A stretch of 31,305 bases of DNA from an uncultured Oscillospiraceae bacterium (GTDB lineage Bacteria; Bacillota; Clostridia; Oscillospirales; Ruminococcaceae): assembly GCA_910587335.1 (NCBI GenBank), contig CAJUMG010000009.1:1-31305 (forward strand), given 5' to 3'. The number at the start of each line of letters is the position of its first letter. Positions within the stretch are counted from its first letter, which is position 1. Below the pieces are notes generated by a model that worked only from the letters and a program-made list of their open reading frames with translations, was not told the origin of the DNA and ran no database searches. This document shows, piece by piece, positions 7,429-15,250 of this stretch. The position numbers and the translations under genes were made by a program.

Positions 7429-8155
7429 GGTGATTAAGCCGTTTCATCTGATCTCCTCTGATGAAGTGGTACAGATCCCAGACGCACCGCTTCCGCCGGA
7501 AGAACGGCAGGAGGAGGAACTCCCTGAATCAAGCGAAACACAGTCGGTTACAGAGGAACAGATTAGACGGACGATTGAAAAAAATGCTTTGGAAAAAGCA
7601 AATGAAGTATCACATAAAGTTTTGCAGAGTGCTCGGCAAGAAAGAGAAAAAATTTTAGCACAGGCGCAGGAGGATGCAAAACGCATCCGGACAGAAGCGC
7701 AGCAGACTGCCTATCAGGATGTGTTGAATAAAAAGCATCAACAGATAGACGAATGCATTTCTCGAGTCAATTCTTTGTTGGAGGATCTGCAAAAACAGCA
7801 ACAGAGTTTTTTACAGCAATACGAAGATGGATTATTTTCTATTGCTTTGGAAATTGCGGAAAAAGTGGTTAGAACGTCGATCCCGCAGCATGAAGAGCTG
7901 ATGGTTCCCTTGGTGCGAGAAGCGGTTTCCACTGTGAAAAATGCCGATTGGATTAGTGTAGAGGTTTCAGATCAGCTGCCAGGGCTGGTGGAAAAACTGA
8001 AACAGGAATTTGCTGCTTGGAAATCTATTCAGGTTTCGGGTATAGGACTGCCGGTGGATGGATGTTTTGTAAATACGCCTGACGGAGTGGTGGAAGCTTC
8101 GGCTTCGGTACAACTGGAAAATTTGAAAATTTTATTTGAAAAATCTACCGGATAA
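7421..8155 (+). CDS. fliH: Flagellar export ATPase regulator FliH
   Basis: A 244-residue FliH, which dimerises and holds the FliI ATPase near the export gate. The N-terminus (MSKVIKPFHLI) matches the start seen in many Firmicutes FliH. Residues about 35-125 are charged, Gln-rich and coiled-coil-like, and the C-terminal domain contains FSIALEIAEKVVRTSI and VDGCFVNTPDGVVEASASVQ as in FliH/V-ATPase E-type stalk proteins. I prefer the TTG start at 7421 because GAGGAGGGG lies 9 bases upstream; in-frame ATG codons at 7412 and 7415 are almost on top of that site. It overlaps the end of fliG by 8 bases. Confidence 0.9.
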   Translation: MSKVIKPFHLISSDEVVQIPDAPLPPEERQEEELPESSETQSVTEEQIRRTIEKNALEKANEVSHKVLQSARQEREKILAQAQEDAKRIRTEAQQTAYQDVLNKKHQQIDECISRVNSLLEDLQKQQQSFLQQYEDGLFSIALEIAEKVVRTSIPQHEELMVPLVREAVSTVKNADWISVEVSDQLPGLVEKLKQEFAAWKSIQVSGIGLPVDGCFVNTPDGVVEASASVQLENLKILFEKSTG

Positions 8156-8174
8156 GGATAAAGGGGGGCTAAGT

Positions 8175-9500
8175 TTGAACACAGGCCAATATACATTGGA
8201 TTTGTCGGCATATCGGCAGCTGATTCGGCTTAGCGACCTTTATACATACAAAGGCAGAATCAATAAAATTATGGGCTTAACGGTTGAAGCAACCGGATTG
8301 ATCTGCAATATTGGTGATATTTGTGAAATTCAGGTGGATGAAAATCATACTATATTAGGAGAAGTCGTTGGCCTGAAGGAGAATATTGTTCAGCTGATGC
8401 CCTATCAAGAGATTGACGGAATAGGCTCCGACAGCATTGTTGTGAATACCGGTGCAAAATTGGAAATCGGTGTGTGCGACGAGATGACTGGCCGAGCAAT
8501 CGACGCGCTTGGCAATCCCATTGATGGAGGACCGCCCATTCAGGCGACCTCTTGGTATCCCATTAACGGAAGACACTCGAACCCCATGAACCGTCCGCCA
8601 ATCTCAGAAGTGATGGAGCTGGGCGTAAAAGCAATTGATGGTCTTCTGACAATGGGAAAAGGTCAAAGAATGGGTATTTTTGCCGGAAGCGGCGTTGGAA
8701 AAAGTACATTGATGGGGATGATTGCCCGAAACGTTAAGGCGGACATCAATGTAATCGCTTTAGTGGGTGAACGTGGCCGAGAGGTTGTGGAGTTTATCAA
8801 CCGGGATTTGGGGCCAGAAGGAATGAGCCGGACAGTTTTGGTAATTGCAACTTCGGATCAGCCGGCGATGATGCGTTCAAAATGTGCTTTAACAGCGACT
8901 GCGATTGCGGAATATTTTCGAGACCAAGGTAAAGATGTTTTGTTGATGATGGATTCTTTGACCCGTTTTTGTATGGCACAAAGGGAGATTGGTCTGTCAA
9001 CTGGGGAACCGCCGGTTGCCCGAGGATACACCCCCTCAATCTACACGGTGCTACCGAAGCTGCTGGAGCGATCAGGAAATTTTGAGAAGGGTTCTATCAC
9101 TGGAATTTACACAGTTTTGGTAGAGGGTGACGATACCAACGAACCGATTTCTGATACGGTTCGAGGTATTGTAGACGGTCACATTGTACTTTCCCGAAAG
9201 GTAGCTATGCGAAACCACTATCCAGCGATTGATATTTTGCCCAGTATCAGCCGTTTGATGAGTAGCATTGTAACATCTGAACATCAGCGGTCCGCGGGGA
9301 AAATACGGCAGATGATGTCGGTTTATCAGGAAAACACAGATTTGCTTTCGATTGGTGCTTATAAAAGTGGAAGTAATCCGGAATTAGATGAGGCGATTCG
9401 CCATATGGATGCCATTAATGGCCTTTTACAACAAACGGTAGGTAAGAAGGAAGCGTTCGAGGACACGGTTGCAAAAATGATAGAAATTGTTGAGAGCTAA
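8175..9500 (+). CDS. fliI: Flagellum-specific ATPase FliI
   Basis: A 441-residue ATPase of the F1-beta/FliI family, which powers unfolding and loading of flagellar export substrates. Walker A is GSGVGKST at residues 171-178, Walker B is VLLMMDSLTRF, and the family block EPPVARGYTPSIYTVLPKLL follows. I chose TTG 8175 (protein MNTGQYTLDLSAYRQL) because AAGGGGGGC sits just upstream and the length then fits the usual 435-445. A TTG at 8136 would extend it into the fliH reading area without its own site. It lies 19 bases after fliH. Confidence 0.95.
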   Translation: MNTGQYTLDLSAYRQLIRLSDLYTYKGRINKIMGLTVEATGLICNIGDICEIQVDENHTILGEVVGLKENIVQLMPYQEIDGIGSDSIVVNTGAKLEIGVCDEMTGRAIDALGNPIDGGPPIQATSWYPINGRHSNPMNRPPISEVMELGVKAIDGLLTMGKGQRMGIFAGSGVGKSTLMGMIARNVKADINVIALVGERGREVVEFINRDLGPEGMSRTVLVIATSDQPAMMRSKCALTATAIAEYFRDQGKDVLLMMDSLTRFCMAQREIGLSTGEPPVARGYTPSIYTVLPKLLERSGNFEKGSITGIYTVLVEGDDTNEPISDTVRGIVDGHIVLSRKVAMRNHYPAIDILPSISRLMSSIVTSEHQRSAGKIRQMMSVYQENTDLLSIGAYKSGSNPELDEAIRHMDAINGLLQQTVGKKEAFEDTVAKMIEIVES

Positions 9501-9513
9501 TTAGGAGGCTTTT

Positions 9514-9963
9514 ATGAAAAAATTTCAGTTTTCTTTAAGCCATATGAGAGAATATAAGGATCGAATTTTGGACGAAGAATTAGGCGTTCTTCAGCGCTTA
9601 AAAGGCGAAAGAGATCAGATTCAACGGCAAATTGACAGTTTGAACCAGGATTTTCAGGATATTTCACTGCAGATGCGAAAAGCCCAAGAAAAGGGTAGCA
9701 CCATTATGGAGGTGCGCGGTTACAACGTACAGCTAATCAATATCAGAATGCAGCTGCGGGATTTGGAAAGTGTATTGCAGCGCGCAGCACAGAAGGTGTT
9801 TGACCAGACGCGGGTGGTCGTTGCCGCCAATCAAGAAGTTTCCAAGTTAGATAAGCTCCAGGATAGGCAATATGAAGCGTATCGCCAGCATATGCAGAAG
9901 GAAGAAGAGTTAAGGATTGAAGAGCTTGTTACATTAGGCCTCAGCCGGCAAAATGTCGGATGA
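9514..9963 (+). CDS. fliJ: Flagellar export chaperone FliJ
   Basis: A 149-residue, almost entirely coiled-coil protein beginning MKKFQFSLSHMREYKDRILD, the typical FliJ start. FliJ is the stalk-like partner of FliI, comparable to the gamma subunit of F1. Charged heptads run through to about residue 140. TAGGAGG precedes ATG 9514 by about 7 bases. Sequence identity in this family is low, but length, coiled-coil content and the position after fliI make the call firm. Confidence 0.92.
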   Translation: MKKFQFSLSHMREYKDRILDEELGVLQRLKGERDQIQRQIDSLNQDFQDISLQMRKAQEKGSTIMEVRGYNVQLINIRMQLRDLESVLQRAAQKVFDQTRVVVAANQEVSKLDKLQDRQYEAYRQHMQKEEELRIEELVTLGLSRQNVG

Positions 9964-9998
9964 GATAAATCATGTATCACTGAGAGGAGGTGAGAAGA

Positions 9999-11069
9999 AT
10001 GGAACAGATAGCAGCCGTACAAACAGGTGCTGTACAGATGAGCCTGAGAAAAATTTTGGGCATGATGTCTGTAGAGCAGCCACAGGGCGATGCATTTGCG
10101 ATGATTTTCCAGCAGTTGATGGGTCAGAACGATGAGCTCGGTTCTTTATTTTCCCAGTTGGTAGAACTCCAGCAGGATGATCAAGAAAAGGCCAATGAGC
10201 TTGGAATGCAGATGATGGCGGAGATACTTTATGTAAATCCGGAAATCCAGACGCTTTTTCCACAGGTACAGCAGGCCGTGCAGCCGGAGCAGACGATTCA
10301 AGGTGTTGACAAAGGAGTGCAGAATCATGTGATGGCGCTCCAAAATCCTGTGGTGCAGCCGGAGGAGGAGAAGTCCGAGCAGCCGGTGGAAAAGGTGACA
10401 TCAGAGGATTTTTACACGGTTCTCCAGGATAACTGGAAAGGCCAGCAGCCTTCCTTAGGTATTCGTTTAGAAGGAGATACCCTTCGTCAGGCAAAGCAGT
10501 TGCTCGCGCAGAAGCCGAAAGAGACTGTTGAGCCGCAGGATGTTGAAAGCTTACAGGCAGATGTAAATGCCAAACGTTTCTTGCATGTCGAGAATATCGT
10601 TCCCAAAGAAACGATGGAGTTTGTGGATGTCAATGAAATTGCCGACCAGCTGAAAACTGGAATAGCAGAAAACATTTCTCAAGGGAAAAATGAGTTCATT
10701 GTCAAGCTAAAGCCAGAGGGAATTGGCGAGGTTGTCGTTAAGCTTTCGGAGAACAAAGAAAGAATTTCGCTGAGCATTTTTACTTCCAGTGAACAGACGG
10801 CAAAATTGATCACCAATGAAGTTCTGAGTCTGCAAAATGCTTTGCGTCCGCTGCATGCCGAGGTGGAACAGATCACTGTCACGCCGAACGGCCAAACTGC
10901 TGAATATGCCGCACAGACTTCGATGAACGATCAAAGTCAGCAATTCGCGGGTCAGCAATTTGCTGGGCAATGGCAACAGACTTTCCGGTCTCAGATGCAG
11001 GAAAACGGTGATTTTGGAAGCGTTGTTGAAGAGATTTTACCAGATGATGGACTTGATACCTACATTTAG
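9999..11069 (+). CDS. fliK: Flagellar hook-length control protein FliK
   Basis: A 356-residue protein with a Gln/Glu/Pro-rich, poorly conserved N-terminal two thirds and a C-terminal Flg_hook domain at about residues 229-294 (FIVKLKPEGIGEVVVKLSEN, then SLQNALRPLHAEVEQITV). FliK measures the hook and switches FlhB export specificity. A short QQFAGQQFAG repeat lies near the C-terminus. ATG 9999 has GAGAGGAGG about 9 bases upstream; the GTG at 9990 overlaps that site. Its position between fliJ and flgD is standard. Confidence 0.9.
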   Translation: MEQIAAVQTGAVQMSLRKILGMMSVEQPQGDAFAMIFQQLMGQNDELGSLFSQLVELQQDDQEKANELGMQMMAEILYVNPEIQTLFPQVQQAVQPEQTIQGVDKGVQNHVMALQNPVVQPEEEKSEQPVEKVTSEDFYTVLQDNWKGQQPSLGIRLEGDTLRQAKQLLAQKPKETVEPQDVESLQADVNAKRFLHVENIVPKETMEFVDVNEIADQLKTGIAENISQGKNEFIVKLKPEGIGEVVVKLSENKERISLSIFTSSEQTAKLITNEVLSLQNALRPLHAEVEQITVTPNGQTAEYAAQTSMNDQSQQFAGQQFAGQWQQTFRSQMQENGDFGSVVEEILPDDGLDTYI

Positions 11070-11086
11070 TGAAAGGAGGAAAATTT

Positions 11087-11887
11087 ATGGCGATAGGAGG
11101 AGTCAACGGCAGCAGCGGTTATAGTTATCGCGACTGGTGGAAGGATAAGCTGACCGATGATGCTGTAGATGGCAACGAAGAAACGGATAATACCAAGACA
11201 GAAGTCTGGGATGCAGTTTTTACTGATCAAGACAGCAACAATATTTCGGTAAATGACTTTCTGACTCTGATGGTTGCGCAGCTGAAAAACCAGGATTTTA
11301 TGAATCCTGTAGACGACACCCAATATGTTACCCAGTTGGCTCAGTTTGCGACGATGCAGCAGATGCAGGAAATGGCTTCTCATATGAAGAACAACTATGT
11401 GATGTCACTGGTTGGTAAGAATGTGACAGCGGCAAAGTTTGGCGTTTCCGGCGACCTGCAAAAGGAAACTGGCTTAGTGCAGAAAATCTCTTTAGTCGAC
11501 AATGAATACACGATTTATGTAAATGACAAAAAATTTACATTAGAGCAGATTATGGAGATTCATGGCTCTTCGTCTGCTTCTGGCGGAAATACCAATCAAG
11601 AGGTAAAGGATCCGGCCAAGGCGGAATACATGCTCTCTTTAATTGGCAAAGAAGTCACGGTTCGCCAACGAGATGAAAATGGCAATCCGACCAGCAAGTA
11701 CACCGGCGTTGTTGAAAAAAGCTCCACCGAGAACGGAGAATACCGGATTCGCGTGGATGGTACCTGGTTTCCTCTGGATGATGTGTTGGAAGTCGGCGAT
11801 TATGTAGAGGATATGGAAGAGGAAACGCCCGATACACCTGATGCAGAAGATGCAGCTGAGGCTATTTTGTTGGATCAGAAAAACTGA
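11087..11887 (+). CDS. flgD: Flagellar hook capping/scaffold protein FlgD
   Basis: A 266-residue FlgD, which caps the growing hook. The conserved N-terminal block is at about residues 52-101 (VNDFLTLMVAQLKNQDFMNP, then YVTQLAQFATMQQMQEM). It is followed by two copies of a roughly 55-residue repeat, at about 105-159 and 182-237, both with SL[VI]GK-V, G-V-K-S, EY-I-V and F-L---[IV][ML]E[IV]. The C-terminal tail is acidic. AAAGGAGG lies 7 bases before ATG 11087; the GTG at 11069 contains that site. Many FlgD proteins have a single such unit after the N block. Confidence 0.93.
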   Translation: MAIGGVNGSSGYSYRDWWKDKLTDDAVDGNEETDNTKTEVWDAVFTDQDSNNISVNDFLTLMVAQLKNQDFMNPVDDTQYVTQLAQFATMQQMQEMASHMKNNYVMSLVGKNVTAAKFGVSGDLQKETGLVQKISLVDNEYTIYVNDKKFTLEQIMEIHGSSSASGGNTNQEVKDPAKAEYMLSLIGKEVTVRQRDENGNPTSKYTGVVEKSSTENGEYRIRVDGTWFPLDDVLEVGDYVEDMEEETPDTPDAEDAAEAILLDQKN

Positions 11888-11949
11888 TCCTAAGGGAAAA
11901 CAAATAGATGTGTTATCGGTGCGAATGAGAGCAAAAAAGGAGTGAGGTT

Positions 11950-12342
11950 ATGGAAGATCTGTTGGTGCGCAACAGACTGAATATTGCCGTAACCACAGGA
12001 ATCCCGGTAGCGCCAGCGTCCCAATCGAAGGGGCAATCTGAGAATACGGTTTCGTTCCAGCAGGTATTAGAACGGACAGCGCTGACGCAGGATATTTCTT
12101 TTTCTAAGCATGCGGCCCAGCGTGTTGCGACACGAGAAATCGAATTGACACAGGCTGGTCTGGAAAAATTGAGCGAGGGCCTAAAAATCGCGCGAGATAA
12201 GGGAATGGATGACGCGCTGATTTTAGTAGATGGGTCGGCGTTCATCGTGAATGCGAAAAACGGCAGAGTGATTACAGCGCTCGATGGCCGGGAGACGGAT
12301 GGAAAAGCAATTACAAACATTAGTGGGGCCGTGATTTTTTGA
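11950..12342 (+). CDS. TIGR02530-type flagellar operon protein
   Basis: A 130-residue protein found between flgD and flgE in many Firmicutes flagellar operons. The family pattern is clear: ISFSKHAAQRVATREIEL, a central IARDKGMDDALILVDGSAFI, then NAKNGRVITALDG and TNISGAVIF at the end. Its role is unknown; it is soluble with no membrane segment. It starts at ATG 11950 after AAAAGGAGTGAG. A 62-base gap separates it from flgD. Confidence 0.9.
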   Translation: MEDLLVRNRLNIAVTTGIPVAPASQSKGQSENTVSFQQVLERTALTQDISFSKHAAQRVATREIELTQAGLEKLSEGLKIARDKGMDDALILVDGSAFIVNAKNGRVITALDGRETDGKAITNISGAVIF

Positions 12343-12363
12343 CTGGACCGATAAGGAGGTCAA

Positions 12364-12389
12364 CGGGCTTTGAATGATGGATAAGCCCG
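12364..12389 (+). other. Stem-loop and orphan ribosome binding site before flgE
   Basis: A perfect 7-bp stem (12364-12370 with 12383-12389) with a 12-base loop lies between a strong AAGGAGGT site (12353-12360) and the separate AGGGAG site (12401-12406) used by flgE. The first site has no real gene after it. It opens only a 4-codon TTG minigene (12370-12384) or a 26-codon ATG frame (12374-12454) that overlaps the flgE start. Confidence 0.5.
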
Positions 12390-12417
12390 ACGGTCCCGGA
12401 AGGGAGCTATTTTTTAG

Positions 12418-14079
12418 ATGGTTAGATCAATGTATTCCGGCGTGGCCGGTATGAAATCCAATCAGAGCAGAATGGACGTTATTGGTAACAACGTTGCGAA
12501 CTCCAGTACGTACGGCTTTAAATCCAGCCGGGCTACCTTTCGCGACGTATATTATCAGCAGGTGCGCGGCGCTTCTGCCGGTACGTCTACCCGCGGCGGT
12601 ATCAACCCGTCGATGATCGGTTATGGTTCTCAGCTGGCCAGCGTAGATTTGATGATGGGCCAATCTTCCATGACTTCTACTGGAAACCCTTTGGACGTTT
12701 GTATTACCGGTGAGGGATTTTTCCAGGTTATGGATCCCGACGGCAACATCTATTACACCAAAGCAGGTATGTTGGACATCGACCCTGCAACCGGTGCGCT
12801 GATAGACTCAAACGGTAACTTTGTATTGGGCACCAGTGCGACCAACGGTAAGCTAGACAGCATCAATCCCGGAAGCAACAAGATTATTATTGAGGTTGAC
12901 CCGGTGCAGGCCAGTGTGGCAGCAGTGCAGAAAGAAATCAGCGGTAAGCTGCTGACAATTACCTCTACCAACCAAAATAAGGCGGCGAATGTGGGATTTG
13001 CCTTTACAAAAGGAACCGATATGCCGGATGGACAAAAGGTTATGGCAATTACAGACAGCACCAGCTCGGTCATCAATATTAAATTAAACGCCAACGAGAC
13101 CTTTTCCAGCATGAGTGAATTGCAGGAGCTTATTAACAATGCGATCACCGATTCTTATGGCGGCGCTCATCCAGGCGGCGATTTTATCTTTACGCTGGAG
13201 CCGGATCCCTTTGCGGACGGATCAGTCCTGACTGGTGCGCAGATTATTGAAACCGCTTCTGCCGAGTATGAAGGCGGCGGAGTAGAGCTGACCGGTGCGG
13301 ATGTAGCGGCGGACGGCGTAAGCTTTTTGGAAGGTTTTAAAATCGCGGGAACTGGCTTGATGTTCTCCGGTGAAGGCGAGACAAAGGTTTTAGTAGAAAA
13401 ACAGGCGGCGGATGATACAACCACTCCCCCGACTCCTGAGGGCTATAACGTTACAGTAACGACTGACACCGCTACTTATAAAGGCTTTATCAATCAGGAG
13501 CGGGCGGAAACCTCCTCCGGCGGAAACACCCTTTTGCTGGAGAGTGGTGCGCCCAACGATACCATCACCCTGTCCTATCCCAATGCGACCAAGATTGATG
13601 ACGCTGTTGCGGCAGGTGAGGCGACAATTGGTGAAGCGACCAAAAGCGTTCCCACTAAGAATTTGGGACTGGGCAAATCCACCTTTACGCTGGAAGGCGG
13701 CACCGAGTTTACCGAGCAGGGTATTGGCAACTTAACCGGCATTTCCATCGGCGCTGATGGTACGATTGTAGGTTCTTCTGCCGCTGGTTTGCAGACTCTG
13801 GGCAGAATCGACCTTGCAACCTTTGGCAACAACATGGGCCTGATGCAGTCGGGTAACACCTACTTTACTGAGACGGCGAACTCCGGTGCACCAAAGCTGG
13901 CAATTGCCGGTGAAGATGGAACCGGTAAGATCAAAAACAGTGCGCTGGAAATGTCTAACGTAGACCTGGCGCAGGAATTCTCCGACATGATCGTGACCCA
14001 GAGAGGATTCCAGGCTTGCTCTCGGTTGATCACCGTATCCGACACGATGTTGGAGGAACTGATTAACCTGAAACGATAA
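12418..14079 (+). CDS. flgE: Flagellar hook protein FlgE
   Basis: A 553-residue hook subunit. The N-terminal D0 block MVRSMYSGVAGMKSNQSRMD and IGNNVANSSTYGFK, and the C-terminal SNVDLAQEFSDMIVTQRGFQ with the coil LITVSDTMLEELINLKR, are typical. The middle (about residues 150-440) is a long variable surface domain, so the protein is much larger than the 264-residue B. subtilis and 402-residue E. coli hook proteins. Codon use favours C-ending codons (AAC, ACC, GGC, TAC) more than neighbouring genes, as expected for a highly made structural protein. ATG 12418 follows AGGGAG by 11 bases; an in-frame ATG at 12430 is less likely. Confidence 0.94.
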   Translation: MVRSMYSGVAGMKSNQSRMDVIGNNVANSSTYGFKSSRATFRDVYYQQVRGASAGTSTRGGINPSMIGYGSQLASVDLMMGQSSMTSTGNPLDVCITGEGFFQVMDPDGNIYYTKAGMLDIDPATGALIDSNGNFVLGTSATNGKLDSINPGSNKIIIEVDPVQASVAAVQKEISGKLLTITSTNQNKAANVGFAFTKGTDMPDGQKVMAITDSTSSVINIKLNANETFSSMSELQELINNAITDSYGGAHPGGDFIFTLEPDPFADGSVLTGAQIIETASAEYEGGGVELTGADVAADGVSFLEGFKIAGTGLMFSGEGETKVLVEKQAADDTTTPPTPEGYNVTVTTDTATYKGFINQERAETSSGGNTLLLESGAPNDTITLSYPNATKIDDAVAAGEATIGEATKSVPTKNLGLGKSTFTLEGGTEFTEQGIGNLTGISIGADGTIVGSSAAGLQTLGRIDLATFGNNMGLMQSGNTYFTETANSGAPKLAIAGEDGTGKIKNSALEMSNVDLAQEFSDMIVTQRGFQACSRLITVSDTMLEELINLKR

Positions 14080-14087
14080 TCTATGAG

Positions 14088-14157
14088 CTGGCAGCGATCC
14101 CAGTCGCTGCCAGAGGAATGCCGAAATCCCAAAAGGATTCCGGCATTCCTCTGGCAG
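14088..14157 (+). promoter_or_regulatory. Two mutually exclusive stem-loops between flgE and swrD
   Basis: Hairpin 1 is a perfect 10-bp stem (14088-14097 with 14104-14113). Hairpin 2 is a perfect 17-bp stem (14107-14123 with 14141-14157) that continues past one mismatch with 5 more pairs (14125-14129 with 14135-14139). The two share bases 14107-14113, so the full forms cannot coexist; hairpin 1 can coexist only with a 10-bp shortened hairpin 2. There is no T-run, so a simple terminator is unlikely. A role in mRNA processing, stability or attenuation, lowering genes after the abundant hook gene, is inferred. Confidence 0.7.
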
Positions 14158-14183
14158 GAATAATGAGAGAAAAGAGGTTTTGT

Positions 14184-14402
14184 ATGATCATTTTAAACAA
14201 TTTGAAGGGCGAGGTTTTCGCGCTGAACTGCAATTTGATTGAAACGATTTCGGAAAGCCCTGACACAATCATTTTATTGACAAATGGGAAAATCCACATT
14301 GTAAAGGAATCCATGCGGGAGGTCATTGATAAAACGGTGGAATATCATCGACAAATATTTGAAGAAAATATTTTAGATAGAATAAAGGCAAAGGATGAAT
14401 AA
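14184..14402 (+). CDS. swrD: Flagellar protein SwrD (FlbD family)
   Basis: A 72-residue FlbD/SwrD-family protein (MIILNNLKGEVFALNCNLIE, then ETISESPDTIILLTNGK and the V-E-S-M-EV pattern). In B. subtilis SwrD sits between flgE and the fliL/fliM genes and raises motor torque by increasing stator engagement. ATG 14184 lies about 8 bases after AAGAGG. A longer frame from 14118 would start inside the intergenic hairpin and is not credible. It lies directly before motA, which fits its role with the stator. Confidence 0.93.
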   Translation: MIILNNLKGEVFALNCNLIETISESPDTIILLTNGKIHIVKESMREVIDKTVEYHRQIFEENILDRIKAKDE

Positions 14403-14404
14403 CA

Positions 14405-15223
14405 ATGGATATAATGTCGATATTGGGTCTGGTGCTTGCCATTTTTGTCATTTTATTCGGTATTTTATTTGACAGTGCGGCAGGTATTATACCCGACAAT
14501 CTGGGAAACTTTTTTGATCCTGCCAGTATTGCGGTTGTATTGGGCGGCGTTATTGCCGGGTTGATGATCTCGTTCCCGTTAAAGTATTTTACGAAAATTC
14601 CAAAGCATTTAAAAATCGTTCTATTCCCAACAAAGTATAACCCCAAGGAATACATCTCCCAGATTGTAGAACTGGCGAAGGAAGCGCGTATCAACGGTCT
14701 GCTTTCGCTGGAAAGCAAGCTGGAGGAAACCAAGGACCCCTTCTTGAAAAACAGCATGATGCTGGTTGTAGACGCGGTGGAGCCGGAAAAGGTCAAACAG
14801 CTTTTGGAGAAGGAATTGGATTATCTGGACGAGAGACATGCCCAGGACCGTGCGTTTTATGATAAAGCCGCTGCATATGGTCCGGCCTTTGGTATGATCG
14901 GTACCTTGATGGGCCTTATCAACTTGATGAAAAAGCTGAGCGACCCGGACGCGATTCCTCCTGCCATGGCGCTGGCTTTGGTTACAACATTCTACGGTTC
15001 AGTTTTGGCCAACTGTATTTTCACCCCTATTTCCAATAAGTTAAGAGTACGCCATGAAGAAGAATACCTGTGTAAATTGATTATTGCCGAAGGTGTTGAA
15101 TCTATTCAAGCGGGAGATAACCCAACCTTTATTGAGGAAAAGCTTACCCAGCTGATTCCAGGCTATCTGATGAAGAAGGGATCTGGCGGAGGTAAGTCCG
15201 GAGGAGAGGACTCTGGAAAATAA
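14405..15223 (+). CDS. motA: Flagellar stator protein MotA
   Basis: A 272-residue MotA with four membrane segments. TM1 and TM2 are near residues 5-24 and 37-58, and TM3-TM4 lie near 157-175 and 190-215 (YGPAFGMIGTLMGLINLMKK and PPAMALALVTTFYGSVLANC). The large charged cytoplasmic loop between TM2 and TM3 contacts FliG. The C-terminal tail is Gly/Lys-rich. It forms the ion channel with MotB. It starts 2 bases after swrD ends and is 27 bases before motB. Confidence 0.95.
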   Translation: MDIMSILGLVLAIFVILFGILFDSAAGIIPDNLGNFFDPASIAVVLGGVIAGLMISFPLKYFTKIPKHLKIVLFPTKYNPKEYISQIVELAKEARINGLLSLESKLEETKDPFLKNSMMLVVDAVEPEKVKQLLEKELDYLDERHAQDRAFYDKAAAYGPAFGMIGTLMGLINLMKKLSDPDAIPPAMALALVTTFYGSVLANCIFTPISNKLRVRHEEEYLCKLIIAEGVESIQAGDNPTFIEEKLTQLIPGYLMKKGSGGGKSGGEDSGK

Positions 15224-15250
15224 TAACCGGTGGAAAGGAGAGAGACTGCG

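Noticed and set aside
8136..8174. Earlier TTG start for fliI
   Set aside because: It lacks its own ribosome site and overlaps the fliH end; the TTG at 8175 is preceded by AAGGGGGGC and gives the usual length.
9970..10494. 174-codon minus-strand frame opposite fliK
   Set aside because: Shadow of the Gln/Glu-rich fliK reading frame; no ribosome site or known motif.
12347..12354. ACCGATAA, a sigma-28 -10-like box, just before flgE
   Set aside because: It overlaps the AAGGAGGT site and has no recognisable -35 at 11-base spacing (GCCGTGAT). flgE is normally transcribed with the operon.
14118..14183. Upstream extension of swrD to a 94-residue protein
   Set aside because: The added residues are coded by the intergenic hairpins and lack a ribosome site; the family starts at MIILNNLKG.
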